A DNA stretch of 64,000 nucleotides, taken from Pseudomonas sp. RIT-PI-r. Its GTDB lineage: Bacteria; Pseudomonadota; Gammaproteobacteria; Pseudomonadales; Pseudomonadaceae. A program made the translations under genes and the position numbers. Under the pieces are notes generated by a model. It ran no database searches, was not told where the DNA came from, and was given only the letters and a program-made list of their open reading frames with translations. The stretch covers positions 1-64,000 of the forward strand of contig NZ_LIGE01000043.1 of the NCBI RefSeq assembly GCF_001297015.1, in the 5' to 3' direction. This document shows, in pieces, positions 26,057-33,455 of the stretch (positions are counted from its first letter, which is position 1; the number at the start of each line of letters is the position of its first letter).

Positions 26057-26314
26057 ATGAGAGTTGTATGCAATTGCGGACACAAGGGCCGGATTGCCTC
26101 GCGGGAAGAGGTAACCAGAGCCTTTGTAAAACTGTACTGCCAGTGCCTGGACGCAAAGTGCGGGCACACATGGGTGGCAAATCTGACGTTCTCGCACACG
26201 CTCAGTCCGTCCTCGCAGACATTCGAGCGGATGTTGATCGATCGCTTGCGGGAAATGCCCCGAGCGAAGCAGCGGGAGCTTTTCGAGCAGTTGGGATCGC
26301 AGGCGGTGGCATAG
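26057..26314 (+). CDS. ogr: Ogr/Delta-like late transcription activator
   Basis: The product is 85 aa from ATG 26,057, with GGGGAGG just upstream; the frame extends to 26,012 but that start has no ribosome site. The motif VCNCGHKG ... YCQCLDAKCGHTW matches the zinc-binding layout of P2 Ogr and P4 Delta, ending in CxxxxC-(G/S)-xx(W/F). Such proteins bind late promoters and contact the RNA polymerase alpha subunit. Its position after the portal gene equals that in related phages. It is the likely activator of both divergent late blocks. Confidence 0.87.
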   Translation: MRVVCNCGHKGRIASREEVTRAFVKLYCQCLDAKCGHTWVANLTFSHTLSPSSQTFERMLIDRLREMPRAKQRELFEQLGSQAVA

Positions 26315-26369
26315 CTACAAACCGCCAACGCTTTAGCGCCGGCGATCGGGATCATTCAAGGAATGACGG

Positions 26370-26555
26370 TCAGCCCTCAACTTTCTCCTTCGGGTTGATT
26401 GCCAGTATCTCGACCACGCGACGAACCTGTTGCTGTTCAGTGCGGCTCAGCCGGCGATACAGATCGATCAGTCGACGCTCAATGTCCGTGAGTACGGTTG
26501 CTTCCGACCCGGCGTGTTCGAGGTTGATGTGATCGTTCTTCTTGCGATCCAACAT
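26370..26555 (-). CDS. Small hypothetical protein near the lysogeny switch
   Basis: The product is 61 aa, charged and helical (DIERRLIDLYRRLSRTEQQQVRRVVEILA). It is on the same strand as the CI-like gene and lies about 100 bp beyond it, past an inverted repeat at 26,566-26,597. The helix contains RRLSRTEQQQVRRVVEIL, similar in kind to the C-terminal tail of phage repressors (PEDDQKAIRRILEAM in the neighbour). It could be a modulator of the repressor, but this is inference. Confidence 0.55.
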   Translation of the reverse strand: MLDRKKNDHINLEHAGSEATVLTDIERRLIDLYRRLSRTEQQQVRRVVEILAINPKEKVEG

Positions 26556-26565
26556 GCTAACTACT

Positions 26566-26597
26566 CCATAAAGTGCATTGCTGAATGGACTTTATGG
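26566..26597. promoter_or_regulatory. Inverted repeat CCATAAAGT/ACTTTATGG
   Basis: Two perfect 9-bp arms are separated by 14 bp, 11 bp before the start of the 61-aa gene and downstream of the CI-like gene. It could be an operator for that small gene. With no T-rich tail it is a poor terminator. Confidence 0.5.
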
Positions 26598-26657
26598 GGG
26601 GTGCGCAACTGCATTGGAATAAGAGATACCCCAATGACAGTGCGGGATTGTTGCGAG

Positions 26658-27014
26658 TTAAGACCGGTGCCGAGCGACGTCGTCGGCCATCGCTTCAAGG
26701 ATGCGGCGAATAGCCTTCTGATCGTCTTCCGGAATGCTTCGGAACTGCTTAATCAGACAGTCTTCGGTTTCGTTCAAATCACTTTCAGCAAGGTTTGTAC
26801 GAACACCTGTGAGGATGTAAGGAACGTCAAAGCCGAACTGCAGAGCAACCTTGCTCAGATACGAAGCGGGAGCATCACTTGTCCCTGCTTCGTAATTCGC
26901 TTGGGTTCGCTTCACAACGCCAATTGCTTCGGCAATCTCACCCTGTGTCATGCCGCAGCGCTTCCGCTCTTCCTGCAGGCGAGAACCAATTTCTTCAGAA
27001 AGATGCAAAATCAT
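26658..27014 (-). CDS. CI-like XRE-family repressor
   Basis: The product is 118 aa. An N-terminal helix-turn-helix (IGSRLQEERKRCGMTQGEIAEAIGVVKRTQANYEAG) is followed by a short helical C-terminal region. There is no S24 peptidase domain, so RecA-driven self-cleavage is not expected; induction would need another route. It is divergent from the Cro-like gene, with a shared operator region between them. By position it is the lysogeny repressor. Confidence 0.85.
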   Translation of the reverse strand: MILHLSEEIGSRLQEERKRCGMTQGEIAEAIGVVKRTQANYEAGTSDAPASYLSKVALQFGFDVPYILTGVRTNLAESDLNETEDCLIKQFRSIPEDDQKAIRRILEAMADDVARHRS

Positions 27015-27033
27015 TCATCCCAAATATTTACAA

Positions 27034-27049
27034 ATGCATCACGATGCAT
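27034..27049. promoter_or_regulatory. Palindromic operator ATGCATC-AC-GATGCAT
   Basis: A perfect 16-bp palindrome lies between the divergent CI-like and Cro-like genes. Further half sites occur at 27,055 (TGCATTTCA) and 27,074 (AATTGCATGG), so the switch probably has two or three operators. Binding by one or both regulators is inferred. Confidence 0.65.
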
Positions 27050-27092
27050 CATTCTGCATTTCACACCACATGAAATTGCATGGATTTGCACT

Positions 27093-27305
27093 ATGCCGAA
27101 GATGAGTATCAGCGAGCAAGCCCGCCAGAAAGCGCGGAAAGCTTTAGAAAAGCGCGGGCAATCCGCGAAGGACTTTGCACTTCTACATGAATTGAGTCCC
27201 AGCACCGTATACGCGGTGCTGAGTGGCCAAAGCCAGTGTCGCCGTGGGGAGGCACACCGAGCCGCAGTATTACTCGGCATCAAAGACGGTGTGATCGAAC
27301 AGTAA
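27093..27305 (+). CDS. Cro-like DNA-binding protein
   Basis: The product is 70 aa from ATG 27,093 (MPKMSISEQARQK); an ATG at 27,102 is an alternative start. A helix-turn-helix is visible in SAKDFALLHELSPSTVYAVLSGQSQCRRGEAHRAAVLLG. It is divergent from the repressor and first in the rightward early operon, the place of cro in lambdoid-type switches. It should shut off repressor synthesis on the way to lytic growth. Confidence 0.8.
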   Translation: MPKMSISEQARQKARKALEKRGQSAKDFALLHELSPSTVYAVLSGQSQCRRGEAHRAAVLLGIKDGVIEQ

Positions 27306-27334
27306 TAGCGGCGCTCAACAGGGAAAAGTAGAAG

Positions 27335-27808
27335 TTGAAAAGTCCAATCCTAGATACCCGCAAAGAAGTCATGAGCGAGATCATCCGCAGTTACACCGGC
27401 GGACGCGAATCGGCTGCTGCGCGCTTGGGTCTGAAGCTCAAAAAATTCGACAACCATGCCTACGAAAATGCTGGTTGCAGTCCTCTAAGTGACACTCAAG
27501 TTTTCATCCTGGAGCGGGAATGCGGAACGCACCATTTCCCCAACTACGTCGCGTCGATGTACGGGGGACTGTTCGTACCGGTGGCTGATCCTGGAACGCT
27601 CGACAATGTCGAACTTTACAGACGCTCTGTGCAGGTTTCTGCAAAGCGCGGGTGTGTTGATCAAGCAATTGCCGCTGCTCTTGAAGACGGTTCGATCAGT
27701 GATGAAGAAGCCGAATTCATCATGGACGCGCATAACCTCCACGTAGCAGCAAGGCACGCTGAAGTGCTGGCTGCCATCGCTCTCTACCGCGCAGGAAAGG
27801 CTCAATGA
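27335..27808 (+). CDS. YmfL-like phage regulatory protein (CII-type)
   Basis: The product is 157 aa from TTG at 27,335 (read as MKSPILDTRKEV), with GGGAAAAG upstream. TTG is chosen because ILDTRKEVMSEIIRSY belongs to the conserved start of the YmfL family. A helix-turn-helix is likely in AAARLGLKLKKFDNHAYENAGC. It is next in the early operon after the Cro-like gene and overlaps the following gene by 4 bp. A CII-like choice between lysis and lysogeny is the usual suggestion for this family. Confidence 0.75.
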   Translation: MKSPILDTRKEVMSEIIRSYTGGRESAAARLGLKLKKFDNHAYENAGCSPLSDTQVFILERECGTHHFPNYVASMYGGLFVPVADPGTLDNVELYRRSVQVSAKRGCVDQAIAAALEDGSISDEEAEFIMDAHNLHVAARHAEVLAAIALYRAGKAQ

Positions 27809-28170
27809 ACAATTTGTCTGCAGTACCGGAATACCAGGATGTCCTGCAGAGCGCCGCGCTGGCGTTTCTTGAACGTCACCACTGCGAACACCTGAGCGAC
27901 GATCAGCAACTGTTCAGCCGGGCTGTTCAACACCTGGTTGCAGACTACGACGTGCAAACGCAGGTCGCTGAAAAAATCGTTCACCTGGCAGGCACCACCA
28001 TGGTCGCTGTTCGTGATCGGCAACGCCTGAACATCCAGAGCAGCACGTCGACGCACACCGTGATCGTTGATCCGGTCACCGGCCGACAATGGGCCGTACC
28101 GGTCAGCCTTATCTATGAGCGAATCATCAACGCGCCGGACCTTGGCCGCTTTCGCTTAGCCAACTCGTAA
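27805..28170 (+). CDS. Early-operon hypothetical protein
   Basis: The product is 121 aa, starting in the ATGA overlap with the YmfL-like gene. The first half is helical (LAFLERHHCEHLSDDQQLFSRAVQHLV), the second half beta-like with a polar turn (STSTHTVIVDPVTGRQWAVPV). No motif is recognised. The tight overlap suggests a function linked to replication or regulation in the early operon. Confidence 0.6.
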   Translation: MNNLSAVPEYQDVLQSAALAFLERHHCEHLSDDQQLFSRAVQHLVADYDVQTQVAEKIVHLAGTTMVAVRDRQRLNIQSSTSTHTVIVDPVTGRQWAVPVSLIYERIINAPDLGRFRLANS

Positions 28171-28245
28171 CACCAACCCTCACACAAACGCCTGCCCCGC
28201 ACTCCGTGGGTTTGGGTGAGCTGCGCCCGAAATCGAGGTTTCAAG

Positions 28246-28479
28246 ATGGGAAACGCCGTAATTCTGACCACCCAGCTGCCACCTGCAGAGGCCGAAGCAC
28301 TTCTGGCTGCGATGCGTGAGCAGTACCGCTTGAGCCTCAACGACTACTGGTACGCGGATGAGTACCGGTATGTCCCGCAAGAAAAACGGCACAGCTCGAT
28401 CCTCGAAAGAACGCCGGTGATGGCCGCCCAGAAACGCCTGATGGCCGCCCTCTCCCTCAGCCTCAAAGCAGTGAAGTAA
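28246..28479 (+). CDS. Small early protein, hypothetical
   Basis: The product is 77 aa from ATG 28,246 (MGNAVILTTQLPPAEAEA), with GAGG 9 nt upstream. It is alanine-rich and helical. It lies 2 bp before the large replication gene, so the two are co-translated. It has no recognisable domain; the position makes a replication accessory role possible. Confidence 0.55.
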   Translation: MGNAVILTTQLPPAEAEALLAAMREQYRLSLNDYWYADEYRYVPQEKRHSSILERTPVMAAQKRLMAALSLSLKAVK

Positions 28480-28481
28480 TC

Positions 28482-31280
28482 ATGAAAGAAGATCTCCGCC
28501 ACGACGTGTTGCAACGCCTCCAGTTCGATTTCGGACTGAAGCACCGCGTAGGCACCGATTACATGCGCGGTGGCACCTGCCCCAAGTGCAAGAAAAAGGA
28601 GCTGTACTCCCGATTCGATACACCATGGATGGTGATCTGTGGTCGCCCGGAAAAATGCGGCCATACCCTGCACGTAAAAGAGCTGTACGACGATCTGTTT
28701 GAGGACTGGAGCAAGCGTGCGCCGGCGACGGACCAGCACCCCAACGCCACCGCGCGCGCCTATTTGGAATACGCCCGAGGCTTTCGGTTTGAGTTGATTC
28801 AGGGCTGGTTCACGCAGGAAAGTTTCTATTCCCCTGAACACAACGCCGGCAGCGCCACGGTGCGTTTCGCTCTGGAGAAAGGCGGCTGGTGGGAACGTCT
28901 GATCGATCAGCCACACCGCTTTGGCAAGATGAAGGCGCGCTTTAAATCCAAGGACAGCTATCGCGGCGTCTGGTGGTGCCCGCCCTGCGTCGACCTGCTC
29001 GAGGTCAAGGAAATCTGGATCGTCGAAGGCATCTTTGATGCCATCGCCCTGGTGCACAACGACATCGCGGCGGTGTCTGCAATGTCGTCCAACGCGTTCC
29101 CGGGGGACTCACTCAAGGCGCTGATCAAAACCCGTGAAGGCGGCAAGCTGCCCAAGCTGGTGTGGGCGCTGGATAACGAACCGAGTGCCAACGCCTACAC
29201 CCGGCGCTGGGTCCGTGAAGCCCGCGCCCTGGGCTTCGTCTGCGAATCCGCGCAGATCTCCCAGCGCGACGGACGCAAGGCTGATTGGAACGATCTGCAT
29301 CAGCGCTGGAGCTTCATCCAGGACGATGCCAAGCGTGCCGAACAGATCGCCACCGATCTCAAGCAGGCGCGGCATTTGGGCGCCCTGCTGCTGGCAGACA
29401 GTGCCGCTGAAAAAGCCTTGCTCATGTACGACTGGAACAAGCGCGGTGAATTTCACCTGGGCTTCGGCAGCCGCCTGTATTGGTTCAAGCTGGACATGGA
29501 GAAATTCAACCGAGCCATGTCCGACATCGAGGACAGCGACAACCACGACGACCAGTTGCTCAACCAGGCGCAGCAGCGCGAAAAGGCGCTGCAGCAATCC
29601 GGCAGTGTGGTTGAGATTGCCAACTGCTACCCGCAAGCCCTGTACTTCCAGCGTAACGAGGTGACCGACGAGTCCTGGTATTACCTGCGCGTGGACTTCC
29701 CGCACGACTCAGAAAGTGTGAAAAACACTTTCACCAGCGGCCAGTTGTCAGCGGCCAGTGAATTCAAAAAGCGCCTGCTCGGCATGGCCGCCGGCGCCAT
29801 GTTCACGGGCAGCGGTCAGCAGCTCGACAAGCTGATGAAGGACCAGTTGTTCGGCATCAAAACCGTGTCGACCATCGACTACGTGGGTTACAGCAAGGAA
29901 TACGCCTGCTACGTCTACGGCGATATCGCAATCAAGGACGGCACCACTTACAAGGTCAACAGCGAAGACTATTTCGAGTTTGGCAAGCTGCGCCTGAAAA
30001 CCCTGCAGAAAGGCGTCCCCATCAAGCTGCAGCGTGACGGCAAAGACTTCAACGAGCAGTGGGTGCGGTTGCTGTGGACCTGCTTCGGCGCCCAGGGCTT
30101 CGTCGCGCTGGTGTTCTTTTTCGGCTCGTTGTTCTGCGAACAGATCCGCGCGCGTTACCAGTCCTTCCCGTTTCTGGAAGCCACTGGTGAAGCCGGTGCC
30201 GGCAAAACCACCCTTCTCAACCTGCTGTGGAAACTGCTCGGACGCGAAGGCTATGAAGGCTTCGACCCGATGAAATCGACCAAGGCCGGACGCTCGCGCC
30301 TGATGGGCCAAGTATCAGGTATGCCGGTGGTGTTTCTGGAAGCCGATCGCCACAGCGACGATCGGGCACACGCGAAAACTTTCGAATGGGACGAGCTGAA
30401 AGACTTCTACGGCGGCGGCACGCTTGCCACCAAAGGCGTCAAGACGGCGGGCAACGAGACGTACGAACCGCCATTTCGGGGAACGATCGCCATCAGCCAG
30501 AACGCCGCCGTGGTGGCTCACGAAGCGATCATGACGCGCATCGTAAAGCTGCACTTTGTACGCCCGACTGTCACCCCGGAAAGCCGTGCGGCCGCTGACC
30601 AGTTGAACGCACTGGACGGCGGAACCCTCAGCCACTTCCTCTTGAAAGCGGTGGGCAAAGAATCTGCCGTACTCGATCTGTTCGCCCATCGCGTGCCCGA
30701 ACACGAAGCCAAGCTGCGTCGCCTGCACACGCATTGTTTTGCCTGCAGTACGGCCTATGTCAGCGACCAGGGCAACTGCACCAGTTGTGGCTATGACCTG
30801 CGCGGCTACATCCGCGTGGAGCGCATTAGCAAGAACCACGCTCAGTTGCTTTCGCTGCTCGATGCACTGCGCCTAGTCCTAAAACTGGATGAGCCTCAAA
30901 TAGCCGCGACCCAGCGCCAAATCGTCCGCATGGCGATCGAGCGCCAGGCGTCAATCAGCTCCGACCACCCGGCCGTTGCTGAATTCTGGGAAGTCTACGA
31001 CTACCTCGAATCACTCAACGATGCCCCCTTGGTTGATCACAGCAGCGACCCGAGCGTCATCGCGATAAACCTCAACGAATTCAGCGAACGAGCTGCTGAA
31101 CACAAACAGAAACTGGCGGACGTCGCCACCCTGCGTGACCTACTGAAAGAGTCCCGCTCGCACAAGTTTCTGGAAGCAAACAAGGCCGTACATAGCGCAG
31201 TCCGCGCAGCCATGAACAGCAGAACACCCCTAGCGCCCGGTCGCCCTACCACGGTCAAGTGCTGGATATTCAAAGCGTGA
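28482..31280 (+). CDS. Zinc finger-Toprim-helicase replication protein
   Basis: The product is 932 aa. A CHC2-like zinc motif (C33-C36 ... C53, C59) is followed by a Toprim core with WIVEGIFDA (about 179-187) and LVWALDNE (about 226-233). A P-loop ATPase follows, with TGEAGAGKTT at about 566-575 and Walker B PVVFLEAD at about 610. A second zinc knuckle, CFACS ... CTSC, lies near 752-768. The order fits a phage primase-helicase that primes and unwinds during replication. P2 and HP1 use a rolling-circle gpA instead, so this prophage has a different replication module. It is co-translated with the 77-aa protein. An origin near it is not obvious. Confidence 0.85.
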   Translation: MKEDLRHDVLQRLQFDFGLKHRVGTDYMRGGTCPKCKKKELYSRFDTPWMVICGRPEKCGHTLHVKELYDDLFEDWSKRAPATDQHPNATARAYLEYARGFRFELIQGWFTQESFYSPEHNAGSATVRFALEKGGWWERLIDQPHRFGKMKARFKSKDSYRGVWWCPPCVDLLEVKEIWIVEGIFDAIALVHNDIAAVSAMSSNAFPGDSLKALIKTREGGKLPKLVWALDNEPSANAYTRRWVREARALGFVCESAQISQRDGRKADWNDLHQRWSFIQDDAKRAEQIATDLKQARHLGALLLADSAAEKALLMYDWNKRGEFHLGFGSRLYWFKLDMEKFNRAMSDIEDSDNHDDQLLNQAQQREKALQQSGSVVEIANCYPQALYFQRNEVTDESWYYLRVDFPHDSESVKNTFTSGQLSAASEFKKRLLGMAAGAMFTGSGQQLDKLMKDQLFGIKTVSTIDYVGYSKEYACYVYGDIAIKDGTTYKVNSEDYFEFGKLRLKTLQKGVPIKLQRDGKDFNEQWVRLLWTCFGAQGFVALVFFFGSLFCEQIRARYQSFPFLEATGEAGAGKTTLLNLLWKLLGREGYEGFDPMKSTKAGRSRLMGQVSGMPVVFLEADRHSDDRAHAKTFEWDELKDFYGGGTLATKGVKTAGNETYEPPFRGTIAISQNAAVVAHEAIMTRIVKLHFVRPTVTPESRAAADQLNALDGGTLSHFLLKAVGKESAVLDLFAHRVPEHEAKLRRLHTHCFACSTAYVSDQGNCTSCGYDLRGYIRVERISKNHAQLLSLLDALRLVLKLDEPQIAATQRQIVRMAIERQASISSDHPAVAEFWEVYDYLESLNDAPLVDHSSDPSVIAINLNEFSERAAEHKQKLADVATLRDLLKESRSHKFLEANKAVHSAVRAAMNSRTPLAPGRPTTVKCWIFKA

Positions 31281-31298
31281 AAAAAGGAGGCTACACCG

Positions 31299-31592
31299 AT
31301 GCAAATCCAAGTCTTTTTGGGCAATGCCGGCGACGGCACAACAAGCAAGCTGCAGGAGATCCAGAACCGGTTGGAAGGGATCGGCGAATGCCAGCCGGTG
31401 ATTCAGGCCGGTGCTTATGGGGAGGACGGACTGCTGCAAATTCTTGAGGTTCGTGCCGCAGGTGGCCAACGCGAAATCCTGGTGGACGCGTGCCGCCCAC
31501 AGCAGATTCTGAGCGTACTGGAATGGCAGTCCTGCACTGAGGAAGATCCGAAGTACGCCGACCTGATCATTCACCTGGCCCGCCAGGACTGA
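31299..31592 (+). CDS. Early hypothetical protein
   Basis: The product is 97 aa with a strong ribosome site (AAAGGAGG) before the ATG, 18 bp after the Toprim-helicase gene. It is acidic with mixed secondary structure (QVFLGNAGDGTTSKLQEIQNRL). No domain is recognised. It probably continues the early operon. Confidence 0.6.
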   Translation: MQIQVFLGNAGDGTTSKLQEIQNRLEGIGECQPVIQAGAYGEDGLLQILEVRAAGGQREILVDACRPQQILSVLEWQSCTEEDPKYADLIIHLARQD

Positions 31593-31658
31593 CGGAAAAA
31601 AGAAGCGATGTCGAGGAGTTGCACCTCCCCGACATCAACCACCACCGAGGGCAACACC

Positions 31659-31955
31659 ATGGAAGTACAGCACCAAAGCGGCAGTGATTCGAAGGCTAAC
31701 ACACTCAACAACAGTGACCCCCATGCTCGGCATCTGATGGCTATCAGAATCGTAGGTACAGCACTGTTTGATTATCGGGTACGGAAAACCGAAGTAGCGC
31801 GTATCCGTCTTGAATGCCTTACCACTTTCGCCAAGGAGTTAGGCGACATCGACGCGGCAGAGTTCGCTGTTGTCGCTCAACTACTGGCTGGCAGCTCAAC
31901 AGCCAACCTAATCCCAATTGATCGACCTCACTCACTCGAAGGAATCGCACTATGA
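31659..31955 (+). CDS. Early hypothetical protein before prtN-like gene
   Basis: The product is 98 aa from ATG 31,659 (MEVQHQSGSDSK), with CGAGGG upstream; an earlier ATG at 31,608 lacks a site. The second half is helical with RVRKTEVARIRLECLTTFAKELG. It overlaps the next gene by 4 bp (ATGA), implying coupling with the PrtN-like protein. Function is unknown. Confidence 0.6.
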   Translation: MEVQHQSGSDSKANTLNNSDPHARHLMAIRIVGTALFDYRVRKTEVARIRLECLTTFAKELGDIDAAEFAVVAQLLAGSSTANLIPIDRPHSLEGIAL

Positions 31956-32227
31956 AAACGTTGTTTGTACTGATGGCTCAATACAATGGCCAAGTGGTAA
32001 TTCCGCTGGATCGAGTTTGTCAGGATTATTTCACGCACCTGACAACAGACATGTTCCAACGCAAAGTGGGGGCCGGCCAGATAAAGCTCCCTATCACTCG
32101 CATGGAGCCGAGTCAGAAAAGCGCGAAAGGTATTCATATTGCAGACCTGTCGGCTTACCTGGATGAGCAGCGCGCTGCAGCAGTCAAAGAAAGTAACCAA
32201 CTGAATAGCGCGCCGCGCAGCAGCTAA
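31952..32227 (+). CDS. PrtN-family pyocin activator-like protein
   Basis: The product is 91 aa. MKTLFVLMAQYNGQVVIPLDRVCQDYF and MEPSQKSAKGIHIADLSAYLDEQR are characteristic of the PrtN family. In P. aeruginosa PrtN activates pyocin operons; family members next to integrases in prophages may serve as excision factors or activators. The gene lies 1 bp from the convergent integrase. The adjacency suggests a role in excision control, which is inference. Confidence 0.85.
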   Translation: MKTLFVLMAQYNGQVVIPLDRVCQDYFTHLTTDMFQRKVGAGQIKLPITRMEPSQKSAKGIHIADLSAYLDEQRAAAVKESNQLNSAPRSS

Positions 32228-32228
32228 C

Positions 32229-33353
32229 TCACTTCAACGTTTTGGCGCCCAGCTTTACGGGCGCCTGCAGGATGCGCTCGAACCACTCCCAAGTTGCATA
32301 AACATCCCCTCGCCCGCGCAGGTGGGTATAACGGCGCATCGAGTTCCAATCTCGATGTCCCGACACACTCGCCACTCGCGGAATATCCCAGTCCATTTCG
32401 AAAAGCCGGCTGACGCCTTCGTGGCGCAGATCGTGAAAGTGCAGATCTGCGATGCCCTGGATTTTGCAGGCCCTTGTCCAGGACGTGGACACGGATTCAG
32501 CGCTGTAAGGAAAAATCTCAGGCAATACTTTAGGCATGGTCTGAAGTATCGCCCATGCTTCTGGCGGCAAATGACACCAGACGTCGTTACCGATCTTCTG
32601 GCCTGGATTCTTCATGTCACGAACCAGCACCCGCTGGCCAGCTTCGTCCAAGTCATCCCATAGGATCCGAGTGATCTCTTCTTGCCTACGCGTGGAAAAC
32701 AACGCGAAACCCGTCAACTTAAGCATGTTGATAGAAGTTGGACGACGGGTTTGGATATCCCGGAAGTGTGTAAGCAGCTTGTCGAGTTCGTCTAGGGTGG
32801 GCCGGCGATCACGTTCGCGGCTTTTCATGTTGTAACCGAGCTTTTTTAATACTCGGCGCGCGTCCACCATTGCATGCGGATCCACCTCATAACCCCAAGC
32901 GGGTCGAGCGATCGAGAGAACCGCGCCCAGGTGTGCGAGATCGTTGCCAGCGGTCTGAGGCTGAACGCCACCACCCTCCTTGCCCATGCGCCATAACGCA
33001 TACTCGACTAGGTGCTGGCTGCTTATATCTCTGTCGTTCAACTTTCCCAGGTAGCACTCGCTAATTGCCTTCAACGTACCGAGCTTCGTTTTCCCGAGAG
33101 GGCGCGCCTTGGTCATTTCAGCCAAGTAGCGATCGATCATTTCCTTGATCGTCGCACCAGGTCGGTTCGCCCGCTCGATCGCACCTGGTTCGTCCAGCTC
33201 GGTTTCTCTTTTACGCACCCAAGCCTGTGCGGCCTGTTTTCGGGCGAAGGTCTGACTCTCTTGGTAAACTTGCACCCCATCGCGAAACAGGCGTATCTGT
33301 GCCGTGTAACTGGTGCTGCCGTCGGTGCGTTTCCGTGCTCTGATCGTGGCCAT
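32229..33353 (-). CDS. int: Tyrosine integrase
   Basis: The product is 374 aa from ATG 33,353 (MATIRARKRTDGST). Longer open sequence to 33,464 crosses the promoter and the start of dusA and was not used. Catalytic motifs are present: an Arg in FSTRRQEEITRI, HDLRH (His-x-x-Arg), and SGHRDWNSMRRYTHL with the His and nucleophilic Tyr. The N-terminus is an arm-type DNA-binding domain and the middle is a SAM-like core-binding domain. It faces away from dusA with its promoter at the attachment end, as is standard for dusA-targeting elements. No strong ribosome site is seen. Confidence 0.92.
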   Translation of the reverse strand: MATIRARKRTDGSTSYTAQIRLFRDGVQVYQESQTFARKQAAQAWVRKRETELDEPGAIERANRPGATIKEMIDRYLAEMTKARPLGKTKLGTLKAISECYLGKLNDRDISSQHLVEYALWRMGKEGGGVQPQTAGNDLAHLGAVLSIARPAWGYEVDPHAMVDARRVLKKLGYNMKSRERDRRPTLDELDKLLTHFRDIQTRRPTSINMLKLTGFALFSTRRQEEITRILWDDLDEAGQRVLVRDMKNPGQKIGNDVWCHLPPEAWAILQTMPKVLPEIFPYSAESVSTSWTRACKIQGIADLHFHDLRHEGVSRLFEMDWDIPRVASVSGHRDWNSMRRYTHLRGRGDVYATWEWFERILQAPVKLGAKTLK

Positions 33354-33360
33354 AGTCAAC

Positions 33361-33397
33361 TGGTACAATTGGAAAAGTGATTGGTACATTGTACCAA
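33361..33397. promoter_or_regulatory. TGGTACA repeats and 17-bp palindrome upstream of int
   Basis: TTGGTACATTGTACCAA (33,381-33,397) is a perfect palindrome with a one-base centre. A further TGGTACA is at 33,361 and another at 33,457, overlapping the start of dusA. These sit between int and the attR core and could bind the integrase N-domain, the PrtN-like protein or an autoregulator. Related GTACCAG units at 240-259 support a link to recombination. Confidence 0.55.
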
Positions 33398-33455
33398 CCG
33401 ACCTCAGAAAACGCCTATTTACCCCCTGAAATCGGCCTAGAACACGTAGAGCAAA

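Noticed and set aside
25978..26532. 184-aa frame starting in an ATGA overlap with the portal stop
   Set aside because: It overlaps the Ogr-like gene, whose zinc motif and ribosome site are clear, and its own translation is Arg/Ser-rich shadow.
26658..27014. CI-like protein as a RecA-cleavable repressor
   Set aside because: At 118 aa there is no S24 peptidase domain.
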